NCBI GenBank assembly: GCA_013139935.1
Contig: WSZX01000155.1
Location: forward strand, 1-23,739
Direction of reading: 5' to 3'
Length of the DNA: 23,739 nt
Origin: Ardenticatenales bacterium
Lineage (GTDB): Bacteria > Chloroflexota > Anaerolineae > Promineifilales > UBA4811
Below are positions 8,379 to 15,715 of the stretch, piece by piece. A program made the translations under genes and the position numbers. A model generated the notes under the pieces. The model saw only the letters and a list, made by a program, of their open reading frames with translations. It made no database searches and was not told the origin of the DNA. The number at the start of each line of letters is the position of its first letter. Position 1 is the stretch's first letter.

Positions 8379-8388
8379 AAGGCTGCTT

Positions 8389-8778
8389 GGGGATGACAGG
8401 CTTCGACGGGGAAGGCTGGTCACGGACGGCAAGCCGAGGTTGCTCTATCCTCGCTAATCCAGAGCAAAACAATTAGGTGCCAACAACACCGACTATGCGG
8501 CTCTTCCCCTCGCTGCATAAGCGAGGTATGAGCCAGGCCTCCTGAGGGGGGCCACGTCCCCGCTGAGTGTTGGCCGGTCACTCAGCGATCGGGCGTCATG
8601 AAAACCGGCATGCAGCCCCCGGACGCCGATAACGGGGCCCAAGACACCATTGGCTGGCCGGCGAGCGACCGCGTTGGTCCGGGTGCCGCCGGCGAGAGAA
8701 AAATAGGCCGACTATGCTTGTAAAAAAGTCCGTGCTCGAATTCTTCGGACCCGGGTTCGATTCCCGGCATCTCCACCT
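8389..8778 (+). ncRNA. ssrA: Transfer-messenger RNA (tmRNA)
   Basis: Rescues stalled ribosomes with SmpB and tags the nascent chain for proteolysis. The 5' end GGGGATG (8389-8395) pairs with CATCTCC (8768-8774) as the acceptor stem, with one G-U pair. TTCGACGGGG follows the 5' stem and GGTTCGATTCCCGG forms the T-arm. The resume codon is GCC at 8479. The tag reading frame encodes ANNTDYAALPLAA and ends in TAA (8518-8520), with the expected C-terminal LAA degron. The length of about 390 nt is normal. The encoded 3' end reads ACCT, so CCA is probably completed after transcription. An intrinsic terminator follows at 8811-8848. Confidence 0.95.
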
Positions 8779-8810
8779 TGGTGCTCCGGCCCCGTCTGGA
8801 GCGGGCGAGA

Positions 8811-8848
8811 CGTGATGCGCATTGCGTGACAGCGGCGCATCACGTTTT
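8811..8848 (+). terminator. Intrinsic terminator after tmRNA
   Basis: A perfect 10-bp inverted repeat, CGTGATGCGC (8811-8820) and GCGCATCACG (8835-8844), with a 14-nt loop and followed at once by TTTT. It lies 33 nt after the tmRNA 3' end. The T-run is short, but the stem is strong. Confidence 0.75.
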
Positions 8849-8924
8849 GCGTTTCCCGTGCACCTGCTAGGGTGACCTGCTGGTCAAATGGATGCCCACT
8901 CGAAGCAATAGCCAGGGGTGACTG

Positions 8925-9566
8925 ATGGCGATCTTTCTCGATTCCGGAATCCATTCCGAGGTCAAGGAGGCAATGGCGTGGGGGTTTGTCGCTGGGATTA
9001 CGACCAACCCTGTGCTCCTTGCTGCCTCCGGGGACGTCTCCCTGAACGCACTCAGGCAATTGTGCAAGATGGTGCCCGGTCGTGTGTTCTACCAGTTGAT
9101 GTCCATGGACCTCGACTCGATGATCCGGGAGGCACAGGCGGCGTTCAGCCGTAGCCCCAGCCAGATCGTACTCAAGGTGCCCTGCACGTTGTTCGGTCTG
9201 CAGGCTGTTGCCCGTCTGTCCCTGGAGATCCCTTGTGCAGTGACGGCGCTGTTTAGCCCTGCCCAGGCCTACCTGGCGCGTGAGGCGGGGGCGCGCTACG
9301 TGATTTCGTACTTGAATCGGAGCACTAGGCTGTTGGGTGATGGAGTTGCCCTGGTAGAGGCGATGGCGGCGGTGCTGGGGAACAGCTCAACTGAACTCGT
9401 TGCTGCGAGCATCAAATCGCCTGCCGAGGCAGTGGCAGCCCTCAACGCCGGTGCGGACCACCTCGCTGTCCCCTTTGAGGTCATCAAACGGATGAGCCAC
9501 CACCCGTTGACACAGCAGGCGATTGAGGAGTTTGACCTGGCGGCCCGTTCTTCGACGGCCGCTTAA
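8925..9566 (+). CDS. Fructose-6-phosphate aldolase / TalC-type transaldolase family protein
   Basis: 213 residues, the size of FSA/TalC TIM-barrel enzymes. It begins MAIFLDSGIHSEVKEA, followed by GITTNPVLL (24-32), the family phosphate/substrate loop. The Schiff-base lysine is K84 in QIVLKVPCT. Later blocks include TALFSPAQAYLA, ARYVISYLNR and the C-terminal HLAVPFEVIKRM. Members cleave fructose-6-phosphate or transfer a dihydroxyacetone unit from sedoheptulose-7-phosphate; sequence alone does not separate the two. AGGGGTG at 8914-8920 precedes ATG. It ends against the oppositely oriented GIY-YIG gene, with the stop codons sharing TTAA at 9563-9566. Confidence 0.9.
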   Translation: MAIFLDSGIHSEVKEAMAWGFVAGITTNPVLLAASGDVSLNALRQLCKMVPGRVFYQLMSMDLDSMIREAQAAFSRSPSQIVLKVPCTLFGLQAVARLSLEIPCAVTALFSPAQAYLAREAGARYVISYLNRSTRLLGDGVALVEAMAAVLGNSSTELVAASIKSPAEAVAALNAGADHLAVPFEVIKRMSHHPLTQQAIEEFDLAARSSTAA

Positions 9567-9859
9567 TCGCGGCGCAGGTCCCACACTCCATCACGGAAAT
9601 CCCCGGCAGCCTTGAGCAAGCGCTTCTTACTCTCACGGGACCTCCTCTTCAGGCTGGTTTCGGCCAGCATTGCGGCCCGCCGATCCTGGAAATGCCAGCT
9701 AGCGCGCAACGTCACCGGCCTTCGGGCGGCCGTGTATCTGGCGCCCCGCCCCGCGTTGTGCTCTTTAAACCGGCGCGCGACGTCGGTGCTGATGCCGGTG
9801 TACAGGGTTCCGTCGGCGCATTCGACAACGTAGACGTACCAGGATTGGTTGCCTGTCAT
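9563..9859 (-). CDS. Small GIY-YIG domain protein (UPF0213/YhbQ-like)
   Basis: 98 residues from the ATG at 9859. The domain starts WYVYVVECADGTLYTGIS, which carries the paired GIY and YIG motifs as YVY and YTG, then RRFKEHNAGRGARYTAARRP and a conserved basic region (E..LKRRSRESKKRLL). This is the stand-alone single-domain type. Such proteins are presumed DNA-processing nucleases, mostly uncharacterised. A longer in-frame extension to 10060 exists, but it has no domain, is rich in Cys and Pro and crosses a C10 run, so I use the internal start. It is the last gene of the minus-strand cluster after hflX. Confidence 0.87.
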   Translation of the reverse strand: MTGNQSWYVYVVECADGTLYTGISTDVARRFKEHNAGRGARYTAARRPVTLRASWHFQDRRAAMLAETSLKRRSRESKKRLLKAAGDFRDGVWDLRRD

Positions 9860-10108
9860 CTTGTTCCGTTTCCTCGGCAGTTCTGCGCTGAGAAAGGGGG
9901 TACGGGTGCGGGCGAGATCCTGCCCCCCCCCCGGCATCTCCTTTTCCCCGCACCCTTTGTTCATACTCTCGGGGCAACCTTTCAGCGGCCAAGGGCAGCA
10001 GGTGAAGGGTTGACACCAGCGGCTGCCAGGAACGAAATCCATGCCGGCGAGTGCTGGCACCCCATCTCGGCGAGCTCGGAAGGAATGATCTGGCCGAACC
10101 CGCGCAAA
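9860..10108. other. Intergenic hairpin with C10 run between hflX and the GIY-YIG gene
   Basis: 249 nt without a convincing gene. It holds a nested inverted repeat: GGGTGCGGG (9904-9912) with CCCGCACCC (9947-9955), and inside it GAGAT (9914-9918) with ATCTC (9936-9940), closing on a run of ten C (9923-9932). On the minus strand this would fold into a G-rich hairpin in the transcript between hflX and the GIY-YIG gene. It could be a processing site or a partial terminator. Confidence 0.55.
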
Positions 10109-11392
10109 CTACTGCTCTGGCTGTTGGAAGCGGTATGCCAACCGCCCCGGCACCTTGCCCAGAATGCGAACCCCTGCGTCCGTGTGGGTTTCCTGCTCCA
10201 CAACCCCTTTATCGTGGAAGAGCGCTGCCAATGCTCCCTGCTGGTAAGGAATCACCACATCGATTCGAACCCAGGTGCTGGACAGCTCTCTATCGGTTCG
10301 TTCGAGCAACTCCTGCATGCCTGCGCCCGTCAGAGCAGATATCGCGCTGGCGCCCTCATAGTCGACTGATAGCTTCCCACCATCAAGCAGGTCAATCTTG
10401 TTCAGGGCGATGATGGTGGGGATGGTGTCGATTTCAAGCTCCGCCAACGTTTCCTCTACCGCTTCGACCTGAGCGGCTGCCTGGGGGTGACTGGCGTCAA
10501 CTATGTGGAGCAACAGGTCAGCTTCGGTGATCTCCTCCAGGGTGGCCTGGAACGCCACCACCACCGTGGTTGGCAGTTTCTGTATGAATCCCACGGTATC
10601 CGTGAACAGTGCCTCATGGCCGCTGGGGAGCCTTACCCGGCGAGTCGTTGGGTCAAGAGTGGCAAAGAGCTTGTCACCGGTCCGCACGGTCGCGCCGCTC
10701 AGATGGTTGAGCAGGGTGGATTTGCCGGCGTTGGTATAGCCGACGATGGCGACGACCGGGATGGCACTGCGCCGGCGTCGCGCGCGGTAGCGGCCTCGGT
10801 GCGCACGCACTTTTTCTATCTCAGCCTTCAGGCGATCGATGCGCTGGCTGATGATTCGGTGGTCCACCTCGAGCTGGGTTTCGCCCGGACCACGCAGTCC
10901 AACTCCTCCATGCCTGCCGCCTGCCCGCCCGCCTGCCTGTCGAGCCAGGTGGGTCCACATCCGGGTCAAGCGTGGCAGCCGATATTCCAGTTGGGCCAAC
11001 TCGACCTGCAACTGCCCCTCGCGAGTATGCGCGTGCTGGGCAAAGATATCCAGGATGAGCGCGGTACGATCCAATATGAGCGCCCCTTCGCCCAATACCT
11101 CTTGTAGCTCCCGCTGGTGGCGGGGAGAGAGCTCATCATCAAAGATGACCAACTCTGCCTCCGCCTCCTCAGCCAGCAGCCGGACCTCCGCGGCTTTGCC
11201 GGAACCAATAAAGGTGGCGGGGTGAATCCGATCAACGCGTTGAGAGATCTCGCCGACCACCTGGACGCCGGCCGTGTCGGCCAGTCGAGCCAGCTCGGCC
11301 ATGCTCTCCTCAACGTTGAACAGCGGCCGACTCTGCTTGACCTCAACCCCGATCAACAGGGCCCGCTTTCGATCATCGGTAGGAATCGCCAT
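10109..11392 (-). CDS. hflX: HflX ribosome-associated GTPase
   Basis: 427 residues, typical of HflX. It binds the 50S subunit and splits stalled or hibernating ribosomes, using GTP. The N-terminal HflX domain contains ATFIGSGKAAEV (59-70), VIFDDELSP (82-90) and LDRTALILDIFAQHA, followed by GLRGPGETQLEVDHR (165-179). The GTPase domain has G1 GYTNAGKS (218-225), G3 DTVGF (265-269) and G4 NKID (331-334). A Gly/Arg-rich stretch and RYRARRRR precede G1. The start lies 41 nt after the stop of the DUF4139 gene, so the two are probably co-transcribed. The ribosome site is weak. Confidence 0.95.
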   Translation of the reverse strand: MAIPTDDRKRALLIGVEVKQSRPLFNVEESMAELARLADTAGVQVVGEISQRVDRIHPATFIGSGKAAEVRLLAEEAEAELVIFDDELSPRHQRELQEVLGEGALILDRTALILDIFAQHAHTREGQLQVELAQLEYRLPRLTRMWTHLARQAGGRAGGRHGGVGLRGPGETQLEVDHRIISQRIDRLKAEIEKVRAHRGRYRARRRRSAIPVVAIVGYTNAGKSTLLNHLSGATVRTGDKLFATLDPTTRRVRLPSGHEALFTDTVGFIQKLPTTVVVAFQATLEEITEADLLLHIVDASHPQAAAQVEAVEETLAELEIDTIPTIIALNKIDLLDGGKLSVDYEGASAISALTGAGMQELLERTDRELSSTWVRIDVVIPYQQGALAALFHDKGVVEQETHTDAGVRILGKVPGRLAYRFQQPEQ

Positions 11393-11433
11393 GATGTCTC
11401 TATTGGTTCGCGTACTCTTGCAGAATCGCCTGT

Positions 11434-13044
11434 CTAGTCCGGCAAGCCGTCCACCGACAGAGAGCGTGGATGCTCGATCTGCACCTCAAACCGGATGGTC
11501 TGCTTTTGCCCCGCCTGTAATCTCAACTCCCAGTCCAGCAGATGCATCTCGGTTGCTTCCGTTGGCTTGGGCTCGACGGATTCCAGCCTCACTTTGATCT
11601 CCTCGTGGCGCGGAAGCGGATAATGATCGGTGACCAGGATGGTCTCTGCCACCGGGCGCAGATTTTGCACCTCGATCTGGTAGCCATAGCGCAGGCGGCG
11701 CTTGTCGCCAATCAGTGATCTGTCCACGTCGCGGATCATTAGTTCTCGCTTGACCTTGATCCGATCATCCACGCCGAGGGAGAGTTCGAACTCCTCGGTC
11801 GGAGCGACGTGTTCCAGCTCGGTGGCTCCGATGAACTCGTCGCCAGCAAACACGTTGGCCGTGCCAGGCAGAAAGACCGCTTCGGTGGTGTTGACGACTC
11901 GCGCCCGGCGATGGGCCACCTCTTCCAGCTTGGGGGCGGTCACGTAATCCAGTTCCGGTTCCAGGGGATAGGTGGCAATAGTGGTTTTGTGTGGCTGCCC
12001 GTCAGAGGGGATGTTGGCCCGGCCGCTGACGTGGAAAGTGACGGCCGCACCACTGGTGTCCACGGTGGCGAAAGCAACCGCAGCTTGCTTCCAGGCTGCC
12101 AGAGCAGGTTCGGCTTCTGGCTCGGCGCCAGCCTCCGGTTGCGCCATTGCCATCGTGGGTGGCCGTCCCTTTTTTCGCTCTGGCATGGGACTGCGAGGTG
12201 GAGGCGGAGGCCTTTTGATGTCCAGGTACCAGGGATCGAGTTCTGGCAGCGATCCACTGACGGCCGGCCGCGCGGTAGATAGGATCAGTTCGATGTTGTT
12301 CCAGTCCTCCCCGGTGCTCTGCTGTACCTGCCCCAGATAAGTCGCTTCCAGGCTTGGCTTCTCCCCCTCTGCCTCTGCCTCCCACAGGCGCAGGTCGTAG
12401 AGAGGCTGCCAGGATGCGTTACTGATGGTGTAGGTCAGATCCGCCTCGAAGCTTCCGGCCTGCGTGATCTCTACCTCAATCTTGGCGGTGTAGCGTTGGC
12501 GTGGCCGGGCGTCGCGCAACTGGTCCAGTTCGTTGCGCAGTTTTTTCAAGGTCTTGGCCAACTCTCGCCGGGTGACACCGACCTTTTGCATCTCGTTCAT
12601 TATGCCGGTGCCTGTCTCATGCAGGTAGCTCATCAAGGCTGCCTGATCTGAGACCTGAGTGCGGCCGAAAGCCAGCCCTTTGGCAAAGGTCTCGGTGTGG
12701 CCAGCCAACCCCTCCAGATGACCTAACTGTGCTTTGAGAACGGTCTGTTCATTCTGCAAGGAGGTGTCCTTGTCACCCTGTAACTCGATTTCCCCCTCCA
12801 GCTTCCGGACTCGCTCGGCTGGGGATTCTCGGTAATAGGTCAATTCAGCGCCAATGCCCAACAGGCGGGCCTGAGCCGACCCCCGCCCGGTCGCTCGGAC
12901 AGAGTCGGGGTCCAGTGACAACGGCAGCTCGGGGATGGCCAACGTGTGCAGACCGGCTTCCAGTTCAACCACGCCGGTTCGCAGTACGCGCGCCCGGTCG
13001 GGGTAGACCGTAACCTTGGCGATTGTGGTGTCCATCTCGATCAT
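11434..13044 (-). CDS. DUF4140/DUF4139 domain protein (mucoidy inhibitor A-like)
   Basis: 536 residues, no signal peptide. The N-terminal DUF4140-like domain (about 8-105) starts TTIAKVTVYPDRARVLR. A helical, probably coiled-coil stretch follows (about 75-180). The DUF4139 domain covers the rest and shows its hallmark blocks, NASWQPLYDLRL (209-220) and TGEDWNNIELILSTARP (244-260). An insertion rich in Pro, Ala and Glu (about 277-320) interrupts it and is probably disordered. Relatives are annotated mucoidy inhibitor A but the biochemical role is unknown. AAGGAG lies 7 nt before the ATG. It sits between an M28 lipoprotein peptidase (174 nt upstream) and hflX. Confidence 0.9.
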   Translation of the reverse strand: MIEMDTTIAKVTVYPDRARVLRTGVVELEAGLHTLAIPELPLSLDPDSVRATGRGSAQARLLGIGAELTYYRESPAERVRKLEGEIELQGDKDTSLQNEQTVLKAQLGHLEGLAGHTETFAKGLAFGRTQVSDQAALMSYLHETGTGIMNEMQKVGVTRRELAKTLKKLRNELDQLRDARPRQRYTAKIEVEITQAGSFEADLTYTISNASWQPLYDLRLWEAEAEGEKPSLEATYLGQVQQSTGEDWNNIELILSTARPAVSGSLPELDPWYLDIKRPPPPPRSPMPERKKGRPPTMAMAQPEAGAEPEAEPALAAWKQAAVAFATVDTSGAAVTFHVSGRANIPSDGQPHKTTIATYPLEPELDYVTAPKLEEVAHRRARVVNTTEAVFLPGTANVFAGDEFIGATELEHVAPTEEFELSLGVDDRIKVKRELMIRDVDRSLIGDKRRLRYGYQIEVQNLRPVAETILVTDHYPLPRHEEIKVRLESVEPKPTEATEMHLLDWELRLQAGQKQTIRFEVQIEHPRSLSVDGLPD

Positions 13045-13218
13045 GTTCTCACTCCTTCGCGGACCTGCCGGGGCTCAGTCCCTGGGCAGAGTCCACCAAG
13101 CCACGAGCCACTCGTTCCGACCAGACCGTTCCAGCGTGCCGCCGCGGACCCGGCCGGTTGGGAGAGGGCAGTCTGCGCCGGAGAGCAGACCAGCAATGGG
13201 CACAAGAGCCCGAGTCTG

Positions 13219-14169
13219 CTACTCGTTGGAATCTCCTGAGGCGGCATTTGACTCGAGAAATGCCTCCACGGTCCGGCCCACCCGTTCGAGACTCGCAGCG
13301 CTTACCTTGTCCAGGGTGTCGGCCGTGGTATGCCAGTAGGGATAATCGAAATCGATCATGTCAACCGCTGCTATGCCCAATCGCGCAAAGGCCGTGTGAT
13401 CGTCCAGAATCGAGTGGCGATACTCGGGAATGATGGTCTCTTCATAGCCAAGGTCGGCCGCTACCTGCCAGATTGCCTGCATGAGCGACGGGTCCGAGTT
13501 GTATTCATAGTAGATCTGTTGATCGGCGTCCCCTATCATATCCACGACTATCACGAGTTCCGGCCAGCCGGACGGGTCCAGGCGAGAGGCCATGTAGCTG
13601 CTCCCCACCGCCCACTCCCAGCCGTTCAGATGCCCATTGTCTTCGGCATCAAAAAAGGCCAGCCAGACCTGGTACGGGATTCTATCAGCTTCGAGCACCT
13701 GAGCCAACTCTAGCAGCACCGCTGTCCCGCTCGCTCCATCGTTTGCACCCAGCACCGGCTCATCCCTGGCCTCCGGGTCCCGGTCTGCCTTCAGTCGGGT
13801 ATCATAGTGGGCTCCCAGCAGCACTACCTCCTCGCCGGCTGAATCCGGCATCTTGCCAATGATGTTGCGGCAGGTTGTCCCCATGTACGGGAACTCTTGC
13901 GTTTCGACCTCCCAACCGGCCGCCAGAAGCTGTTGGATGATCCAATCGCCCGTCTGCCGGCCTGCCAGGGAGCCGGTCGGACGGAAGCCGAATTCGGTCT
14001 GCCGCGCAAGCAACTGGTACGCGTTCTCTCCGTCAAAGACGGTCCGCCGGGCTGGTGTGGATGGTAGTGGGCGGCAACTATACAACAGCAAGATGGCCAG
14101 CCACACAAGCCTGCGATACCGAGGGCGACTGGAACGCAGGCAGGCACGGTGCGGGGATGGTGGGTTCAT
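13219..14169 (-). CDS. M28-family zinc peptidase, probable lipoprotein
   Basis: 316 residues. A basic N-terminus and hydrophobic stretch (21-30) end in LLLYSC, a lipobox-like site with C32, so the protein is probably lipid-anchored outside the membrane. Catalytic and metal-site motifs of M28 aminopeptidases or glutaminyl-cyclase-like relatives are visible: GAHYDTR (H121, D123), LGANDGASG (D144), FFDAEDNG (E176, D177), DMIGD and PYWHTTADTLDK (H280). Bizinc aminopeptidase activity is likely, but glutaminyl cyclase activity cannot be excluded. The ATG overlaps the trmFO stop as ATGA (14169-14166), which implies translational coupling. Confidence 0.9.
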   Translation of the reverse strand: MNPPSPHRACLRSSRPRYRRLVWLAILLLYSCRPLPSTPARRTVFDGENAYQLLARQTEFGFRPTGSLAGRQTGDWIIQQLLAAGWEVETQEFPYMGTTCRNIIGKMPDSAGEEVVLLGAHYDTRLKADRDPEARDEPVLGANDGASGTAVLLELAQVLEADRIPYQVWLAFFDAEDNGHLNGWEWAVGSSYMASRLDPSGWPELVIVVDMIGDADQQIYYEYNSDPSLMQAIWQVAADLGYEETIIPEYRHSILDDHTAFARLGIAAVDMIDFDYPYWHTTADTLDKVSAASLERVGRTVEAFLESNAASGDSNE

Positions 14170-15506
14170 TGTACCATTGGCACAAGCGGTGTGATGCCGG
14201 CATCCTGGATCAGACGGGTCATCGCCTTGGCGGCGCGTTCGGCGTAATATCGGTACCGCTCCTGCTTGTGCAGACGGTGGGTGGGCGGGGCAAGCAGACC
14301 GAAATTCGCCTTCATTGGCTGGAATGACTTGATCTCAGCGTGAGTCACATAATGAATCAGGGCGCCCAGCATGGTCGCAGGGGGGAGGATGACTGGGTGG
14401 TCGCCCATCAGCAACCGGGCAGCGTTCAGCCCTGCGACAAGGCCGGTGGCGATACTCCCGACGTATCCTTCCACCCCGGTGATCTGCCCGGCGAAAAAGA
14501 GGTGTGCGTGACGGCGGGCTTGAAGCGTTGGTTGCAGGATGGTGGGTGAGTTGAGAAAGGTGTTGCGATGCATCTGGCCAAAACGGACAATGCTGGCCCG
14601 TTCCATCCCTGGAATCAACCGGAACACCCTCTCCTGTTCACTCCACCGCAGGTTGGTTTGAAAACCGACCAGGTTGTACAATGTAGCTGCCAGATTGTCC
14701 TGCCGGAGTTGGACCACTGCAAACGGCCGCTCTCCGGTGCGAGGGTCAGTGAGGCCGATCGGCCGCAGCGGTCCAAACAGCAATGATTCACGGCCGCGGC
14801 TGGCGATTTCCTCTACTGGCAGGCAGCCCTCAAAAAAGCGCGCGTGCTCAAAGTCGCGCATTGGGGTCTGTTCGGCCGACACGAGCGCTTGCCAGAACCG
14901 CTCGTACTCGGCTTCTGTCATCGGGCAGTTGATATAGTCTCCCTCACTCCCGTCCTTGTCGTGACGCGAAGCACGAAAGGCTGTTTCCATGTCGATAGAG
15001 TCGTGGCTTACGATGGGGGCCAACGCATCAAAGAACGAGAGCGCCTCTTGGCCGGTGAGTTGCTGCAAGCTCTCGGCCAAGCTGTCAGAAGTCAGGGGGC
15101 CGCTGGCGATGACCGTGGGGAAATCTGCCTCGGCCAGGATCGTCGTCGCCTCTTCCCGCCTCACAGAGATGTTCGGGTGCGACTCAATTGCGCAAGTAAC
15201 CGAATCTGCAAAATGGGTCCGATCCACCGCCAGGGCCGTCCCCGCCGGCACGGCATGCGTTCGTGCGCAGGCCAGCAAGAGGGAGCCCAGTTGCTCAAGC
15301 TCTGCTTTCAGTACTCCTGGTGCCCGGTGGGGTAGAACAGAGCCCAGCGAGTTACTGCATACCAATTCGGCAAGGTTGCCAGTGACATGAGCCGGAGTGC
15401 GGGTAGCCGGCCGCATCTCAAACAGAGTGACCTGTACTCCACGCTCCGCCGCCTGCCAGGCCGCCTCGCTACCGGCAAGCCCGCCTCCGACCACTGACAA
15501 TCTCAT
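14166..15506 (-). CDS. trmFO: Folate-dependent tRNA (uracil-54-C5-)-methyltransferase TrmFO
   Basis: 446 residues, usual for TrmFO. It makes m5U54 in the tRNA T-loop using 5,10-methylenetetrahydrofolate and FADH2, instead of SAM as in TrmA. The Rossmann FAD motif VVGGGLAGSEAAW lies at 5-17 and the ELVCSNSLGS block has cysteine C50, equivalent to a catalytic cysteine in characterised enzymes. A second conserved cysteine is in FFEGCLPVEEIASRG. The FAD-binding C-terminal block AGQITGVEGYVGSIATG is present. A GGGAGAGAG ribosome site precedes the ATG. It is the first gene of the minus-strand cluster and is divergent from rpoN. Confidence 0.96.
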   Translation of the reverse strand: MRLSVVGGGLAGSEAAWQAAERGVQVTLFEMRPATRTPAHVTGNLAELVCSNSLGSVLPHRAPGVLKAELEQLGSLLLACARTHAVPAGTALAVDRTHFADSVTCAIESHPNISVRREEATTILAEADFPTVIASGPLTSDSLAESLQQLTGQEALSFFDALAPIVSHDSIDMETAFRASRHDKDGSEGDYINCPMTEAEYERFWQALVSAEQTPMRDFEHARFFEGCLPVEEIASRGRESLLFGPLRPIGLTDPRTGERPFAVVQLRQDNLAATLYNLVGFQTNLRWSEQERVFRLIPGMERASIVRFGQMHRNTFLNSPTILQPTLQARRHAHLFFAGQITGVEGYVGSIATGLVAGLNAARLLMGDHPVILPPATMLGALIHYVTHAEIKSFQPMKANFGLLAPPTHRLHKQERYRYYAERAAKAMTRLIQDAGITPLVPMVQ

Positions 15507-15530
15507 TCTACTCTCTCCCTATGCCGTTCT

Positions 15531-15558
15531 ATTGTATCCGCATCCCTCGGGCCCGCAA
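15531..15558 (-). promoter_or_regulatory. Possible sigma-70 promoter for trmFO
   Basis: On the minus strand, TTGCGG (15558-15553), a 16-nt spacer and TACAAT (15536-15531). Transcription would start near 15524, leaving a short leader before ATG 15506. The match is moderate. Confidence 0.45.
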
Positions 15559-15578
15559 TACCTGGGTTTGACCTTCAA

Positions 15579-15599
15579 CTCGTCGCCCCCGGCGACGAG
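15579..15599. promoter_or_regulatory. Perfect 9-bp inverted repeat upstream of rpoN
   Basis: CTCGTCGCC (15579-15587), a CCC spacer and GGCGACGAG (15591-15599) form a perfect 21-bp palindrome-like site, 52 nt before the sigma-54 promoter at 15652. It lies in the trmFO/rpoN divergent spacer. It could be an operator or enhancer site, or a hairpin. A shorter GTCGC/GCGAC inverted repeat occurs at 20049-20061, upstream of the other sigma-54 promoter. Confidence 0.5.
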
Positions 15600-15651
15600 C
15601 ACTCTCCGCCAATGCCCTCGCCTCGAACCCGCGGCCGAGCTGAACAGGTTC

Positions 15652-15667
15652 TGGCACGCTTTGTGCA
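15652..15667 (+). promoter_or_regulatory. Sigma-54 (-24/-12) promoter upstream of rpoN
   Basis: TGGCACGCTTTGTGCA: the -24 element TGGCACG is perfect and the -12 element is GTGCA instead of TTGCA. GG (15653-15654) and GC (15665-15666) are separated by exactly 10 nt. Transcription should start near 15678, about 38 nt before ATG 15716. It implies that rpoN transcribes its own operon. Confidence 0.8.
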
Positions 15668-15673
15668 ACCTTG

Positions 15674-15702
15674 TTGCCAGGTTCCGCGCTCGGTGATATA
15701 CT
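15674..15702 (+). promoter_or_regulatory. Candidate overlapping sigma-70 promoter before rpoN
   Basis: TTGCCA (15674-15679), a 17-nt spacer and TATACT (15697-15702), each 5/6 to consensus. Its start near 15709 would leave only about 7 nt before ATG 15716 and would exclude the GAGG ribosome site, so function is doubtful. It directly follows the sigma-54 site, so the two polymerase forms would compete. Confidence 0.35.
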
Positions 15703-15715
15703 GAGGTCACTAACC

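Noticed and set aside
8582..8776. Minus-strand frame beginning MEMPGIEPGS
   Set aside because: It is antisense to the tmRNA 3' part; MPGIEPGS-type peptides are a well-known artefact of tRNA/tmRNA T-arm sequence.
9860..10060. N-terminal extension of the GIY-YIG frame
   Set aside because: The extension has no domain, is rich in Cys and Pro and runs through the C10 hairpin; the domain begins right after the internal ATG at 9859.
10487..11107. 206-residue plus-strand frame
   Set aside because: Shadow of hflX on the opposite strand; no domain and no ribosome site.
14160..14190. TGGCAC word near the trmFO end as a sigma-54 site
   Set aside because: The -12 half lacks GC at the required 10-nt spacing and the site lies inside coding DNA.
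15671..15715. TTG start 45 nt upstream for rpoN
   Set aside because: It lies before the predicted sigma-54 transcription start (about 15678), has no ribosome site, and region I alignment begins at the ATG 15716.
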